Positions 26,461 to 35,541 of a stretch of DNA of 64,000 nt are shown here, piece by piece (the first letter of the stretch is position 1; every line of letters begins with the position of its first letter). The DNA is taken from positions 1 through 64,000 of the forward strand of contig MPDE01000013.1 in NCBI GenBank assembly GCA_001874335.1, read 5' to 3'. Source of the DNA: Bacteroidetes bacterium MedPE-SWsnd-G2 (GTDB lineage Bacteria > Bacteroidota > Bacteroidia > Flavobacteriales > Flavobacteriaceae). The notes beneath the pieces are model-generated. The model searched no databases. It was not told the DNA's origin and saw nothing but the letters and a program-made list of their open reading frames with translations. The position numbers and the translations under genes were made by a program.

Positions 26461-27634
26461 AACGCTGACTATATTTAAATAATAATCGCCCTTGGATTAT
26501 GCAAATTATAAAAAAGTAAAATACTACAGACATTGTTGAATGTATAGCCATTCCTGCACATGCCAGTGTCCAAATTATAAGCACAAAGGCTTCAACTTTT
26601 GTTTCATAATCTTGATTTTTTGTAAAAAATAATTTAAATGGAATAAATACTGTCAAATAAAAATACATGAGAGCAGGGACTAATCCAGCCCACCAAATTA
26701 ATTTTAACCATTGATTATCAATCATATTTGACTGTTGCCCATTAGATACATAGGAGGGGTCAAAACCTTGTCCAACAATTAGGTCAAAGAAATTTAACTG
26801 ATTTAAAAACCCCTTAAGTTGATTAGTTCTTGAATCTTCCAGACCCCTTTTTAACAAGAGATCATAAGACGAGCTGAACGAATCTGTGTTAAACAACATG
26901 TAAACAAAAAATATACACAAAACTGCAAACCCGATTAAATAGGTGGTCTTTTTTTCTGTGTGGATAAAATCAAATATGAGCACTAGCAAATAGATAAGAA
27001 GAAAAGACCTAGTTACACATATAAGGGCAGAAAAAACTCCCATGAAAATTGCAAATACTCTTATCACCTTGTACTTATTATCGTTTTTAGTTATTAAAAA
27101 AACGAAGGGTGTAGTCCATACTAAATTAGTTGCGTATATCCTATAACTGGCTAGAGATTGCCCTCTGTATAATCCAACACCTTTAGTAATAAGACTGTAT
27201 AAAACATAAAGTGAAATTACAATTACTGAAGCAATTAAAAATTTTTTGAAAAGCTCATATCTTTCATCGTCATAGCTCATGAAAATCAAACCAAAGCCCA
27301 GCCAAGGACCGATACCTTTAGAATCCATTAAACCTGTCATATCTGTAATTCCAGGGCCTGTAACTATGTAGTTAATTGTTATGAAACCAAGGATTAAGAA
27401 GTAAGAAATGATAATTTTTGGCAAGTATTTGTCTTTGGCCATAAACCAATTTAAAATAACTGACAAGCATAAAAAAAAGACAGATAAGGATCTAAGATAC
27501 TTCTCAGAGCCTAAGGATAAATCGCCATAAGTAACATCATTATATAGTCTACCTTGTTCAAAATATACAAATATTAAGTTTAGGCCAAGACCAATAAAAA
27601 ATAAGATTGTAATTAACTTATTAATTTGATTCAA
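26450..27634 (-). CDS. wzy: Wzy-type O-antigen/capsule polymerase
   Basis: This 394-residue integral membrane protein has about 10 to 12 helices and a large periplasmic loop (around residues 260-310, with RGLEDSRTNQLKGFLNQLN) typical of O-antigen ligase/polymerase proteins. It should polymerise flipped repeat units. The first codon is TTG. An in-frame stop lies just upstream and no ATG is close, so TTG is the likely start. Family members diverge strongly, and the assignment leans on topology and on the adjacent flippase gene. Confidence 0.75.
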   Translation of the reverse strand: MNQINKLITILFFIGLGLNLIFVYFEQGRLYNDVTYGDLSLGSEKYLRSLSVFFLCLSVILNWFMAKDKYLPKIIISYFLILGFITINYIVTGPGITDMTGLMDSKGIGPWLGFGLIFMSYDDERYELFKKFLIASVIVISLYVLYSLITKGVGLYRGQSLASYRIYATNLVWTTPFVFLITKNDNKYKVIRVFAIFMGVFSALICVTRSFLLIYLLVLIFDFIHTEKKTTYLIGFAVLCIFFVYMLFNTDSFSSSYDLLLKRGLEDSRTNQLKGFLNQLNFFDLIVGQGFDPSYVSNGQQSNMIDNQWLKLIWWAGLVPALMYFYLTVFIPFKLFFTKNQDYETKVEAFVLIIWTLACAGMAIHSTMSVVFYFFIICIIQGRLLFKYSQRYEY

Positions 27635-27685
27635 TGATATAGTTGATTTTTTTTTGAGTTAATAGATTTGGTTTAGTTTTTAACC

Positions 27686-27717
27686 ATTTTAATCTATAAT
27701 AACAAAATGATTAAAAT
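27686..27717. repeat. AT-rich inverted repeat upstream of the polymerase gene
   Basis: A perfect 9-bp stem, ATTTTAATC paired with GATTAAAAT, encloses a 14-base loop in the 104-base gap between the membrane protein gene at 27739 and the polymerase gene. There is no adjoining T-run, so it is not a standard terminator. It may be an operator, an RNA structure or chance in AT-rich DNA. Confidence 0.35.
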
Positions 27718-27738
27718 AGGTAAAGCCAGTATTTGGCA

Positions 27739-28494
27739 TTAGTTTGCTCCATTGGCTTTTTTTATGGGCAAATTTCTAAAATAATAGATACTTAATAGTG
27801 CAAATCCAATGGCGTAGATGGTTTCTTTGGTTTCATCAAACCCGTTTGTATAATTTAACCCAGTTTCGGGGTCCTGAATATCATTAATATTTACCCCAAT
27901 AAAAAATACTATATAGTTAAACATGAAAAAGGCTCCAATCCATAAAGGCACTTGGGGTATGCCTATTTGTTGTATAAATTTTTTAAACTTATTTGAGACT
28001 AAACTCAATACGGGAATTACAAAACAAAATAAAAACCAAAAAATATTAAACAATCTATTGAAGTTTAACATGTTTTCGATAAACGATTTTGGAGTCCCGT
28101 CTTTCTTGTAGCCTTGAAATACCCACAAATTATGAATGTTGGTTTCCTTTTGCGCATTGATATCACCAAAACTTTCGGGTGTAGACCAACCAAAAATACG
28201 TTGTCCCCAACTTATTTCTTCGCCAAATGCCAGAAAAAATAAGATACCAAGAAGCAGGAAATAAATATTTCTATTAGTGGATTTGCCAAAGAATTTGAAT
28301 TGATAACCTTCTTTCCTTGTAAAAAACATGAACAGAAACAATACCGAAGCAATAAAAAATGCCAAAGCTCCAATACTTTCAATAAAGCTATCTTCTTCTA
28401 AGTAGGGTGCAATAAAATCAAGCTTCGAATTATAAATTAAAATATAGACTATAGGTAATATTAATAATATCCAAAGTTCATTTTTTAGTTTCAT
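27739..28494 (-). CDS. Integral membrane protein of unknown function with a conserved EE-R segment
   Basis: The protein has 251 residues from the ATG used here; a TTG four codons upstream is possible. It has about six or seven membrane helices. The notable segment is FGEEISWGQRIFGW, followed by NAQKETNIHNLWVFQGY, with glutamates, an arginine and a histidine next to membrane segments. I recall similar uncharacterised proteins in bacterial polysaccharide loci but know no function. It is 104 bases upstream of the polymerase gene and may be the first gene of that run. Confidence 0.6.
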   Translation of the reverse strand: MKLKNELWILLILPIVYILIYNSKLDFIAPYLEEDSFIESIGALAFFIASVLFLFMFFTRKEGYQFKFFGKSTNRNIYFLLLGILFFLAFGEEISWGQRIFGWSTPESFGDINAQKETNIHNLWVFQGYKKDGTPKSFIENMLNFNRLFNIFWFLFCFVIPVLSLVSNKFKKFIQQIGIPQVPLWIGAFFMFNYIVFFIGVNINDIQDPETGLNYTNGFDETKETIYAIGFALLSIYYFRNLPIKKANGAN

Positions 28495-28883
28495 ATAATA
28501 TTGCAATTAGTTGAACTAAACTAATGAAAATAAACAGAATAATGCAAAAACAATAGTCAATAACCGATGCAACAACGCTAATTCACGATAAACTGTTGAG
28601 GTTAAATGTAGATGCTTTAAATAATAGTAATTTGGTTTGTTTTGTGCGAATTTGACATGGATATGTTAAATAATTTTAATTTATTGATTTTCAACATCTA
28701 AAACTTGACTTTTGTCGTAGATATATAGAGTTTTTTATTTGAATCCATTGATTGGTATTATATAAATTACGATTTGTATTACAAAAAACCGCACTTCATC
28801 GAGTAATATGTTGTTTTATCGATTTTTTCGATTCAAATTTATAGATTGCGAAGAAATTAGTCAGACCCCAAATTTAGTAGCAA
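28495..28883. other. 389-base divergent intergenic region before the T9SS pectate-lyase-like gene
   Basis: This gap holds the start regions of two divergent genes. It contains no open frame of note and no RNA gene I recognise. Visible structures are a dyad TTTGTATTACAAA (28773-28785) and a hairpin ATCGA-TTTTT-TCGAT (28818-28832) about 50 bases before the plus-strand start. No exact TAnnTTTG element was found for either direction. Minus-strand TAGTTTAG near 28520 is a 7-of-8 match. Confidence 0.5.
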
Positions 28884-31800
28884 ATGAATACCCCGAATTA
28901 TCTTCATGCCATTGGCATAAGGAGAGCCTATGTAAGAACGATATATATATTAATTACACTACTTAGTTCAAGTTTTAATTTGAATGCTCAACTTGCTTTT
29001 CCAACAGCTGTTGGAGCAGGGGCTTATGCAACTGGTGGTCGTGGTGGTGCGGTTATTCATGTTACTAATCTAAATAACAGTGGGCCAGGTAGTTTTCGAG
29101 AAGCATTTACGACTTCTGGACCAAGAATCATTGTTTTTGATGTTTCAGGAACAATTAATCTTCTAAATTCTTTAACGACTGCCTATGATGATGTTACTAT
29201 CGCGGGACAAACAGCTCCAGAAGGTGGAATAACATTTACAGGGGATCTTGGTAATAGTCCAATATTCGAAATTTCAGGTAGAGATAATATGATTTTTAGA
29301 CATATTAGAGTGAGACCTGAATTTTATAATGGGGGAAGTAACGCAGATGCTTTTCAAGGTTATCATTGTACTAATATTATTGTTGACCATTGTTCCGTTT
29401 CTTGGGGAGGTGATGAGTGTCTTTCTTTTGGGGGTAATACTTCCAACATTTCAGTTCAAAATAGCATTCTTGCAGAGTCTAAAACAGGCTCAATTATGGG
29501 TAACCCAAGCTCACCTCAAAATGCGCAGAATATGAGTATGGTTGGTAATTTATTTTTTCAAATAGCTAGAAGACATCCTAACACCCCGACTAATGGCCGT
29601 TCAGATATAATTAATAATGTTATTTGGGGGTATCGTTATAGAACAAATAGACCAGCAGATGGACATCCGTTACTTAATGAAATAAATAACTATTATATAA
29701 CAGATACAGGAAGGCCTTTTGGAGAAATGAATAAAATTGATTGGGAAGGTACTGAGCCTCAAATTTATTCAAAAGGAAATCTTCATTTACCAAATACAGT
29801 TACAGATCCTAATTTACCTAATAACAATAATACTTGGACTGCATTTGGGTATTCTGATGGTGCTTTTGCATTTACCTATGGTGGTCAATCATATTATGAT
29901 GACGATCAAGCACCCGATGAATTTTTTACTTCAGTTCAGCACCCAATTATTGGTCAAAGCTGGGAAATACTAACTGCAGAAGCAGCCTTAGAACATGCAA
30001 AAACGGATGTTGGTTCTAATAAGTCATTAACATCTACAGGAAGCACAGTGGAAAGCATTGATCCTGTTGATGATTTTTATATTACACATGTAAATAACGG
30101 TACAATGTTAAGCGTAGAATCAGGTATAACAATGGCTGGTAAAGCGCATTATGAAGATTTTTTAGATAGTGTAAGTTCTACACCATTAAATGCAAGGCCA
30201 GATGGCTTTGACTCTGATAATGACGGAATGCCTGATGATTGGGAATTAATGAATGGTTTAAATCCTAATGATCCTTCTGATAGAAATATTGTTCAAAATG
30301 ACGGATATACTAATTTAGAATATTATTTAAATTTTATGTCTCTAAATGGAGATGAAAATCAAATAATAGCAAGTGAAGACGTAGAGATTTGTAATGGAGA
30401 AGAAACAACGCTAACTGTTTCTGGAGCAGTCTCGTATTTATGGACTCCAGGAGATTTTACAGAGGATTCTATTTTAGTAAGCCCTGAATCTACAACTGTT
30501 TATACAGTAACAGGAACTCATGAAGATGGTAGTGAATCTATTGATACCGTTGAAGTAACGGTTAACGACTTGCCAGAAATCGATCTTGGTGAAAATCAAA
30601 CTATTTGTTTTGGTGAGAGTACAACTTTGGTTGGTCCCGAAGCAGATTCTTATTTGTGGAGTACTGGAGAAACAACGCAATCAATTTCAATTTCTCCCAA
30701 TGAAGATACGATTTATTCATTAGAAATTACAGTAAATGATTGTAGTGATAGTGATGATATTGAAATATTTGTTAGTGAATTACCTGATATAAATGCTGGT
30801 TCAGATCAAACTATAAGCTTAGGAGAGTCGATTACGTTGCAAGCAGTTGGAGGTGATAATTATGTTTGGAGCACTGGAGAAGAAACTGCTCAGATTGAAG
30901 TATCCCCAATAATAACAACTACTTATACGGTTACGGGTACTATTAATTCTTGTGAAAACACAGATACGGTTACGGTTTTTGTTGAGGAGACTATTAATGC
31001 AGATGCAGGCGAAGATGTTACCATTTGTAACGGAGCTTCTGTTTCATTAACTGCTAGTGGTGGTGATGTTTACTTATGGAGTACAGGAGAAGAAACGGCC
31101 ACTATTGTTGTTAGTCCTAATTTTACCACAATGTATTCGGTAACTGTTAGTAATACGGAAGGCACGGCATCAGATATCGATGATGTTGAAGTTTTTGTTG
31201 ACGAACTACCCGTGGCTGATGCCGGAGAAGATGTAGAAATTTGTGAAGGAGCGTCAGTTATTTTAACTGCTCAAGGTTCAGGAGAATTTCTTTGGAGTAC
31301 AGGAGAAACTACTCAATCTATTGCTGTTCAACCAGACGAAAATACAATTTACACGGTTACTGTCTCACAAAATGACTGTGAAGATCAAGATGAGGTGATG
31401 GTTACCGTAAATGAAATTCCAGAATTGGTTTTGAGTGATGATATTACTATTGCTTCAGGTGATAGTACTGTATTAAATGTATCAGGAGCCGAAAGTTATT
31501 TATGGGATACTGGCGCTACAACGTCTAGTATTTCGGTAAGTCCAATAATAACTTCAACCTATTCTGTGAGTGGTTTTAATGGAGCTTGTGAAGTTACCGA
31601 TACGGTTACTGTTTTTGTAGATAATACGGTAGTAGCAAATGCAGGAGAAGATGTAACAATTTGTCAAGGAGAACCTGTAACTCTTATTGCTAATGGCGGT
31701 GTGTCATACCTGTGGAGTACAGGAGAAACTTCTCAATCAATTATAGTTACGCCTGAGAATACAACAATTTATGAGGTGACAGTATTTAATGCCTCCCAAA

Positions 31801-33200
31801 CAAGTTCCGATTCAGATGAGGTTGAGGTTTTTGTAAATCAAATTCCTGAAGTAGAGATAGGTGATGATGTTGAAATTTGTGAAGGAAATTCAGTGATATT
31901 GACGGCTCAAGGTCAAGGTTCTATATTATGGAGTACCGGCGAAACAACAACATCTATTGAGGTAAGTCCTGAATCAACCTCCATTTATAGCGTAATTTTA
32001 GAAAGCAATGGATGTTCAGCCTATGATGAGATTGAAGTTGTAGTGAATGAGATTCCAGGGATTAATGCTGGAGAAAACCAAACTATTAATGCAGGGAACT
32101 CTGCGCAATTGATAGCTTCTGGAGGTGAAAGTTATACATGGAGTAACGGAATGAATGGATCCAGTATTACTGTGTCTCCAATTGAAACCACAACTTATAT
32201 AGTAACAGGGTATAGTAATGGTTGTGAAAATACAGATGCAGTTACAGTTTTTGTTGAAACACCATTGGAGGCTGATGCAGGGCCTGATGTTGATATTTGC
32301 GAAGGTTATGAAACCGTATTAACAGCTTATGGTGGGAGTTCTTATTTATGGAGTACTGGAGAAACCACCCAAAGTATTGTTGTAAACCCAATGTATACTG
32401 AAACGTATTCTGTTACCGTATATGAAGGTAATAATCAGGCATCGGATGATGTAGTTGTTAATGTGAATCAGAATCCAGAACTAATTTTATTAAATTCAGA
32501 AGAAGAATTAATTATTGATAATGGGGAGTACGTAACCTTATCTGTTCAAGGAGCAGATTCGTATTTATGGAGTAATGGTGCAACGCAACCAAATATAGCA
32601 GTAAATCCAAGTTCTACAACCACATATTCAGTAACTGGATATATTAATAATTGTAGTTCTCAAAAGCAAGTAACGGTAATTGTAAAAGATCCTGTGATTG
32701 CTTATGCAGGAGAAGATGTAACAATTTGCAGGGGTGAATCGACATTATTAACTGCAACCGGTGGTGTAACTTACTTGTGGAGCACAGGAGCAACTACTGC
32801 AAGTATTGAAGTTACTCCAGATGAAATGACTGAATATTCTGTTAGAGCATTTGATAGTTTTGGTGATTATGATGATGACGAAGTAATGGTTTACGTAGAT
32901 GAATGTCAATCATTAGGCCCGCCAAATGATGCTTTAGAAAGTGCTTTAGATGTGTATCCAAACCCAACTACAGGAATCGTAAATGTTAGAATTAAAGGCT
33001 ATAAGAATTTAAGAGGGATGTATTTATATGATATTTCTGGGAAATTATTGTACTCAGAGTCATTTGAAAACCCTTATTCCATTCAACAGATAGAAGTTAC
33101 TAAACAGTTAGATTTATCGCGTTACCAAGCAGGGGTTTACCTTCTTCAATTAGTAGATGGGGTAAATACAATTACAAAAAAAGTAGTTGTCGCTAATTAA
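28884..33200 (+). CDS. Secreted pectate-lyase-like (PL1) multidomain protein with Ig-like repeats and T9SS sorting domain
   Basis: This 1438-residue secreted protein has five parts. Residues 1-36 are a signal peptide ending NLNA. Residues 37 to about 430 are a right-handed parallel beta-helix of polysaccharide lyase family 1 type (NMIFRHIRVRPEF and VDHCSVSWGGDECLS hold the calcium and catalytic-type residues). Residues 444-475 form a DSDNDGMPDDWE calcium motif. Twelve Ig/PKD-like repeats span 496 to about 1344. A type A T9SS sorting domain (VYPNPTTGIVNVRI to the end) closes the chain. It probably degrades or binds a pectin-like glycan at the cell surface. The long repeat stalk suggests surface attachment. 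The exact substrate is not readable. Confidence 0.88.
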   Translation: MNTPNYLHAIGIRRAYVRTIYILITLLSSSFNLNAQLAFPTAVGAGAYATGGRGGAVIHVTNLNNSGPGSFREAFTTSGPRIIVFDVSGTINLLNSLTTAYDDVTIAGQTAPEGGITFTGDLGNSPIFEISGRDNMIFRHIRVRPEFYNGGSNADAFQGYHCTNIIVDHCSVSWGGDECLSFGGNTSNISVQNSILAESKTGSIMGNPSSPQNAQNMSMVGNLFFQIARRHPNTPTNGRSDIINNVIWGYRYRTNRPADGHPLLNEINNYYITDTGRPFGEMNKIDWEGTEPQIYSKGNLHLPNTVTDPNLPNNNNTWTAFGYSDGAFAFTYGGQSYYDDDQAPDEFFTSVQHPIIGQSWEILTAEAALEHAKTDVGSNKSLTSTGSTVESIDPVDDFYITHVNNGTMLSVESGITMAGKAHYEDFLDSVSSTPLNARPDGFDSDNDGMPDDWELMNGLNPNDPSDRNIVQNDGYTNLEYYLNFMSLNGDENQIIASEDVEICNGEETTLTVSGAVSYLWTPGDFTEDSILVSPESTTVYTVTGTHEDGSESIDTVEVTVNDLPEIDLGENQTICFGESTTLVGPEADSYLWSTGETTQSISISPNEDTIYSLEITVNDCSDSDDIEIFVSELPDINAGSDQTISLGESITLQAVGGDNYVWSTGEETAQIEVSPIITTTYTVTGTINSCENTDTVTVFVEETINADAGEDVTICNGASVSLTASGGDVYLWSTGEETATIVVSPNFTTMYSVTVSNTEGTASDIDDVEVFVDELPVADAGEDVEICEGASVILTAQGSGEFLWSTGETTQSIAVQPDENTIYTVTVSQNDCEDQDEVMVTVNEIPELVLSDDITIASGDSTVLNVSGAESYLWDTGATTSSISVSPIITSTYSVSGFNGACEVTDTVTVFVDNTVVANAGEDVTICQGEPVTLIANGGVSYLWSTGETSQSIIVTPENTTIYEVTVFNASQTSSDSDEVEVFVNQIPEVEIGDDVEICEGNSVILTAQGQGSILWSTGETTTSIEVSPESTSIYSVILESNGCSAYDEIEVVVNEIPGINAGENQTINAGNSAQLIASGGESYTWSNGMNGSSITVSPIETTTYIVTGYSNGCENTDAVTVFVETPLEADAGPDVDICEGYETVLTAYGGSSYLWSTGETTQSIVVNPMYTETYSVTVYEGNNQASDDVVVNVNQNPELILLNSEEELIIDNGEYVTLSVQGADSYLWSNGATQPNIAVNPSSTTTYSVTGYINNCSSQKQVTVIVKDPVIAYAGEDVTICRGESTLLTATGGVTYLWSTGATTASIEVTPDEMTEYSVRAFDSFGDYDDDEVMVYVDECQSLGPPNDALESALDVYPNPTTGIVNVRIKGYKNLRGMYLYDISGKLLYSESFENPYSIQQIEVTKQLDLSRYQAGVYLLQLVDGVNTITKKVVVAN
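30369..32915 (+). repeat. Twelve tandem Ig-like coding repeats with an A-B-C superrepeat
   Basis: Twelve units of about 70 residues share a core ICxGxxVxLTAxGG, YLWSTGETT and a TTTYSVTV strand. They fall into three classes in the order A-B-C, A-B-C, A-B-C, A-C, A. A units start near 30369, 31000, 31636, 32271 and 32700, so three cycles have a period of about 636 bases (212 residues) and the fourth lacks a B unit. C units carry a late NxCxxTDTVTVFV strand; B units carry NDCxxxDEV. The pattern suggests growth by copying three-domain blocks. Confidence 0.85.
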
Positions 33201-33568
33201 TTGTATTTAATAGTAGTGATAGTTGCTTTCTTTTCGCAATTTTCAACATTAATTTCAATAGGTTTTTCCTTGTATGTATTCTCAATAACATAGAATTTAC
33301 AAGGTTCAGCTTTAGTATCGCTTTCCGAAAAGTTAACTTCACCTAATTGAATAATTTGAGTAATGGTAGTAGTATCTATTTTATGTATTCGCATTACTTC
33401 CTGTGCTTCTGTAGAGAAAGATTTTGGCTTTTGAGAAATGTTTTTAACTGTTCTTGCATTTGGTCCGTAAGAGCAAGATGTTTTTTTACCATTTAAAAAA
33501 AATGCTAATATGATTAGGCCTAAAGAAAATCCGCCTAAGTAGTAACCAATTCTATGAAGTAATTTCAT
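33197..33568 (-). CDS. DUF4258-like small membrane-anchored protein
   Basis: This 123-residue protein starts at the ATG of MKLLHRIGYYLGGF. A start 18 codons upstream would overlap the alanine dehydrogenase gene and is less likely. One membrane helix (residues about 8-28) is followed by KKTSCSYGPNARTVKNI and a C-terminal domain with LGEVNFSESDTKAEPCKFY that resembles DUF4258. The function is unknown. It lies 8 bases after alanine dehydrogenase, so it is probably co-transcribed, and it meets the pectate-lyase-like gene tail-to-tail with a 4-base overlap. Confidence 0.7.
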   Translation of the reverse strand: MKLLHRIGYYLGGFSLGLIILAFFLNGKKTSCSYGPNARTVKNISQKPKSFSTEAQEVMRIHKIDTTTITQIIQLGEVNFSESDTKAEPCKFYVIENTYKEKPIEINVENCEKKATITTIKYN

Positions 33569-33576
33569 AAAGTATT

Positions 33577-34776
33577 TTAGAAAATTAAAAGATTGACATC
33601 GCTGCAATTTAAACCAAACCAATCAGCAACCGATTTGTTGGTTAAAATTCCGTGGTAAAAATACAACCCATTTTTTAAACCACGATCAAATCTTATGGCA
33701 TTTTCTATACCACCGTCTTCCGCTATTTTTAGAAGGTAAGGGGAGAAGATGTTACTAATTGATACAGAAGCCGATCTGGAGTATCTAGCAGGTATGTTTG
33801 GAACACAATAATGTGTAACACCATCAACTTTATAAACTGGCTCATTATGATTGGTGATTTCACTTGTCTCAAAACAACCACCCATATCAATACTTACATC
33901 AATAATCACCGAGCCATTTTTCATACTCGATACCATATCACGTGTAACAATAATTGGGGCTCTATTTGCGCCACGAACAGCACCAATAGCGACGTCACAT
34001 CGCTTTAAAGCTTTTAAAAGTGTTTTTGGTTGAATGGTTGAAGTATATAATGTGCGATTAAGATTAGATTGAATTTTTCTTAGTCTAGTAATGGAATTGT
34101 CAAAAATCTTAACATTGGCACCTAAGCCAATTGCAGAACGTGCAGCAAATTCTCCAACGGTACCTGCTCCCAATATAACCACTTCGGTAGGAGGTACGCC
34201 AGAAATATTACCTAGCATTTGTCCGTTTCCGCCATTGGTATTAGATAGTAATTCAGAAGCAATTAAAATGGAGGCTGTACCAGCAATCTCACTTAAAGAC
34301 TTAATGGCTGGATAATCGCCATCTACATCTTTAATGAATTCAAAAGCTAATGCAGTAACTCGCTTGCTTGCTAAAGCTTCAAAATAAGATTTGTTCTGAG
34401 TTTTTAGTTGTAATGCAGAAATGAGTAACGTTTGAGGGTTAATCATTTTAATCTCATCTATAGATGGTGGCTCAACTTTTAGTATGATTGGACAAGAAAA
34501 TACTTTTGCCGTATCATTAGTGATTTTAGCACCAGCTTCAGAGTAAGCTTTATCTTTAAAATTAGAGCCTAAACCCGCTCCAGATTCAATTAAAACACGA
34601 TGTCCGTTAGACACTAAAGCCGAAACAGCATCTGGTGTCAGACATATGCGCTTTTCTTGAAAGTGCGTTTCTTTAGGGATACCAATAAATAAATTCCCTT
34701 TGTGTTTTAATATTTCTAAAGTTTCTTCTTGAGGGATTAATTGATCCTTCGTGAAGGGAGAAAATGATTTAGCCAT
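33577..34776 (-). CDS. ald: Alanine dehydrogenase family protein
   Basis: This 399-residue protein belongs to the alanine dehydrogenase/PNT N-terminal family and should interconvert L-alanine and pyruvate plus ammonia with NAD. Key segments are IGIPKETHFQEKRICLTP (the conserved N-terminal K and R), the Rossmann VVILGAGTVGEFAARSAIGL near residue 200, then DVAIGAVRGANRAPIIVTRD and IDVSIDMGGCFETS. It starts about 30 residues later in the chain than typical Ald, an N-terminal extension often seen in flavobacteria. Confidence 0.87.
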   Translation of the reverse strand: MAKSFSPFTKDQLIPQEETLEILKHKGNLFIGIPKETHFQEKRICLTPDAVSALVSNGHRVLIESGAGLGSNFKDKAYSEAGAKITNDTAKVFSCPIILKVEPPSIDEIKMINPQTLLISALQLKTQNKSYFEALASKRVTALAFEFIKDVDGDYPAIKSLSEIAGTASILIASELLSNTNGGNGQMLGNISGVPPTEVVILGAGTVGEFAARSAIGLGANVKIFDNSITRLRKIQSNLNRTLYTSTIQPKTLLKALKRCDVAIGAVRGANRAPIIVTRDMVSSMKNGSVIIDVSIDMGGCFETSEITNHNEPVYKVDGVTHYCVPNIPARYSRSASVSISNIFSPYLLKIAEDGGIENAIRFDRGLKNGLYFYHGILTNKSVADWFGLNCSDVNLLIF

Positions 34777-34825
34777 TGATATTCAAGTTGAATCTCAAAT
34801 TACGAATAATATTTGTAAACTTTGA

Positions 34826-35359
34826 TTAGAAAAAATCTTTAAAGGATTTTGGTCCGATTCTAAATTCATCTTCTAACTCCTGCATAGACTTATCAGCATC
34901 GTTAACACTATTAAAAATCTTAGCACGAATCAAATAAATAGAAGGGATGATTACGGCCATAATTGGAATTAAATACCATATTTGCAGTTCATCAACATAA
35001 GATAAATCATCGTTAAAAATGGTTGATATTTGGTAGGCGTACATGGCAATCGGCACAAGCAAAGCATGATACCACCAATGACGGCAGGTGAAAAACCAAA
35101 TGAAAAGTAAATATAATGGAACGAACTTATTAGCTAAAGTCCAAGCTAAATTAAATGCAGAACCATAAAACTTACTATCGTATGTAAACAAAAAAGTCTC
35201 CCAAACTTGAGTGTTTGGGACACTTTCGTATAAATAAAACAAATAAGGAGAAACGGCTACCATAGTAGCAATTATACTCCCTAGAATTAATCTCTTCTTA
35301 TCCGTTGGTAGGGACTTTGATTTGATTTCTTTCAATTTGTTGTCCGTTTGTATCATCAT
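34826..35359 (-). CDS. Integral membrane protein of unknown function
   Basis: This 177-residue protein has a charged N-terminus (two consecutive ATG codons are possible starts) and about four membrane helices: ILGSIIATMVAVSPYLFYLY, a segment around KFVPLYLLFIWFF, the HALLVPIAMYAYQIS region and LIPIMAVIIPSIYLI. No recognised domain. The first 62 bases overlap, in another frame, the end of a small lipoprotein gene, so the two are probably transcribed together. It lies 49 bases upstream of alanine dehydrogenase. Confidence 0.7.
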   Translation of the reverse strand: MMIQTDNKLKEIKSKSLPTDKKRLILGSIIATMVAVSPYLFYLYESVPNTQVWETFLFTYDSKFYGSAFNLAWTLANKFVPLYLLFIWFFTCRHWWYHALLVPIAMYAYQISTIFNDDLSYVDELQIWYLIPIMAVIIPSIYLIRAKIFNSVNDADKSMQELEDEFRIGPKSFKDFF

Positions 35360-35438
35360 CTAAACTGTTTGGAGTACAAGACGTGAATGCTAACGTTCCT
35401 AAAATCGCTACTGCGAATACATACTTTTGTAATTTCAT
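35298..35438 (-). CDS. Small lipoprotein of 46 residues
   Basis: The frame reads MKLQKYVFAVAILGTLAFTS, then C21 and a short polar tail rich in Asp, Asn and Gln. It has a good lipoprotein signal: a charged start, a hydrophobic core and an FTSC lipobox of the form common in Bacteroidota. Its ATG lies 30 bases after a -7 element with a Pho-box-like direct repeat upstream. The last 62 bases overlap the start of the downstream membrane protein gene in a different frame. The function is unknown. Confidence 0.65.
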   Translation of the reverse strand: MKLQKYVFAVAILGTLAFTSCTPNSLDDDTNGQQIERNQIKVPTNG

Positions 35439-35468
35439 AATTTCAAGGGATTTAATTAATTATAGGAA

Positions 35469-35514
35469 CAAATTTAATCGGGACATCTCGTAAAAAGTGT
35501 TAAAGAAATGTTAA
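35469..35514 (-). promoter_or_regulatory. Candidate activator-dependent promoter with a Pho-box-like direct repeat
   Basis: Read on the minus strand, TTAACA-TTTCT-TTAACA (35514 to 35498) is an exact direct repeat with 11-base period. It is followed after 21 bases by TAAATTTG (35476 to 35469), a perfect TAnnTTTG -7 element. The repeat occupies the -33 position, where no TTTG is present. This is the layout of PhoB/PhoP-type response-regulator promoters. The regulator identity is inferred. Confidence 0.5.
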
Positions 35515-35541
35515 AAATTTGGTTCGTATTTCCCTGGATAC

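Noticed and set aside
30369-32915. Regular repeats that could be mistaken for a CRISPR array or a non-coding tandem repeat
   Set aside because: The repeats are in frame within one long coding sequence, vary between units and encode Ig-like domains.
33569-33622. 18-codon upstream extension of the DUF4258-like gene
   Set aside because: It overlaps the end of alanine dehydrogenase, and the later ATG gives a normal membrane-anchored start.
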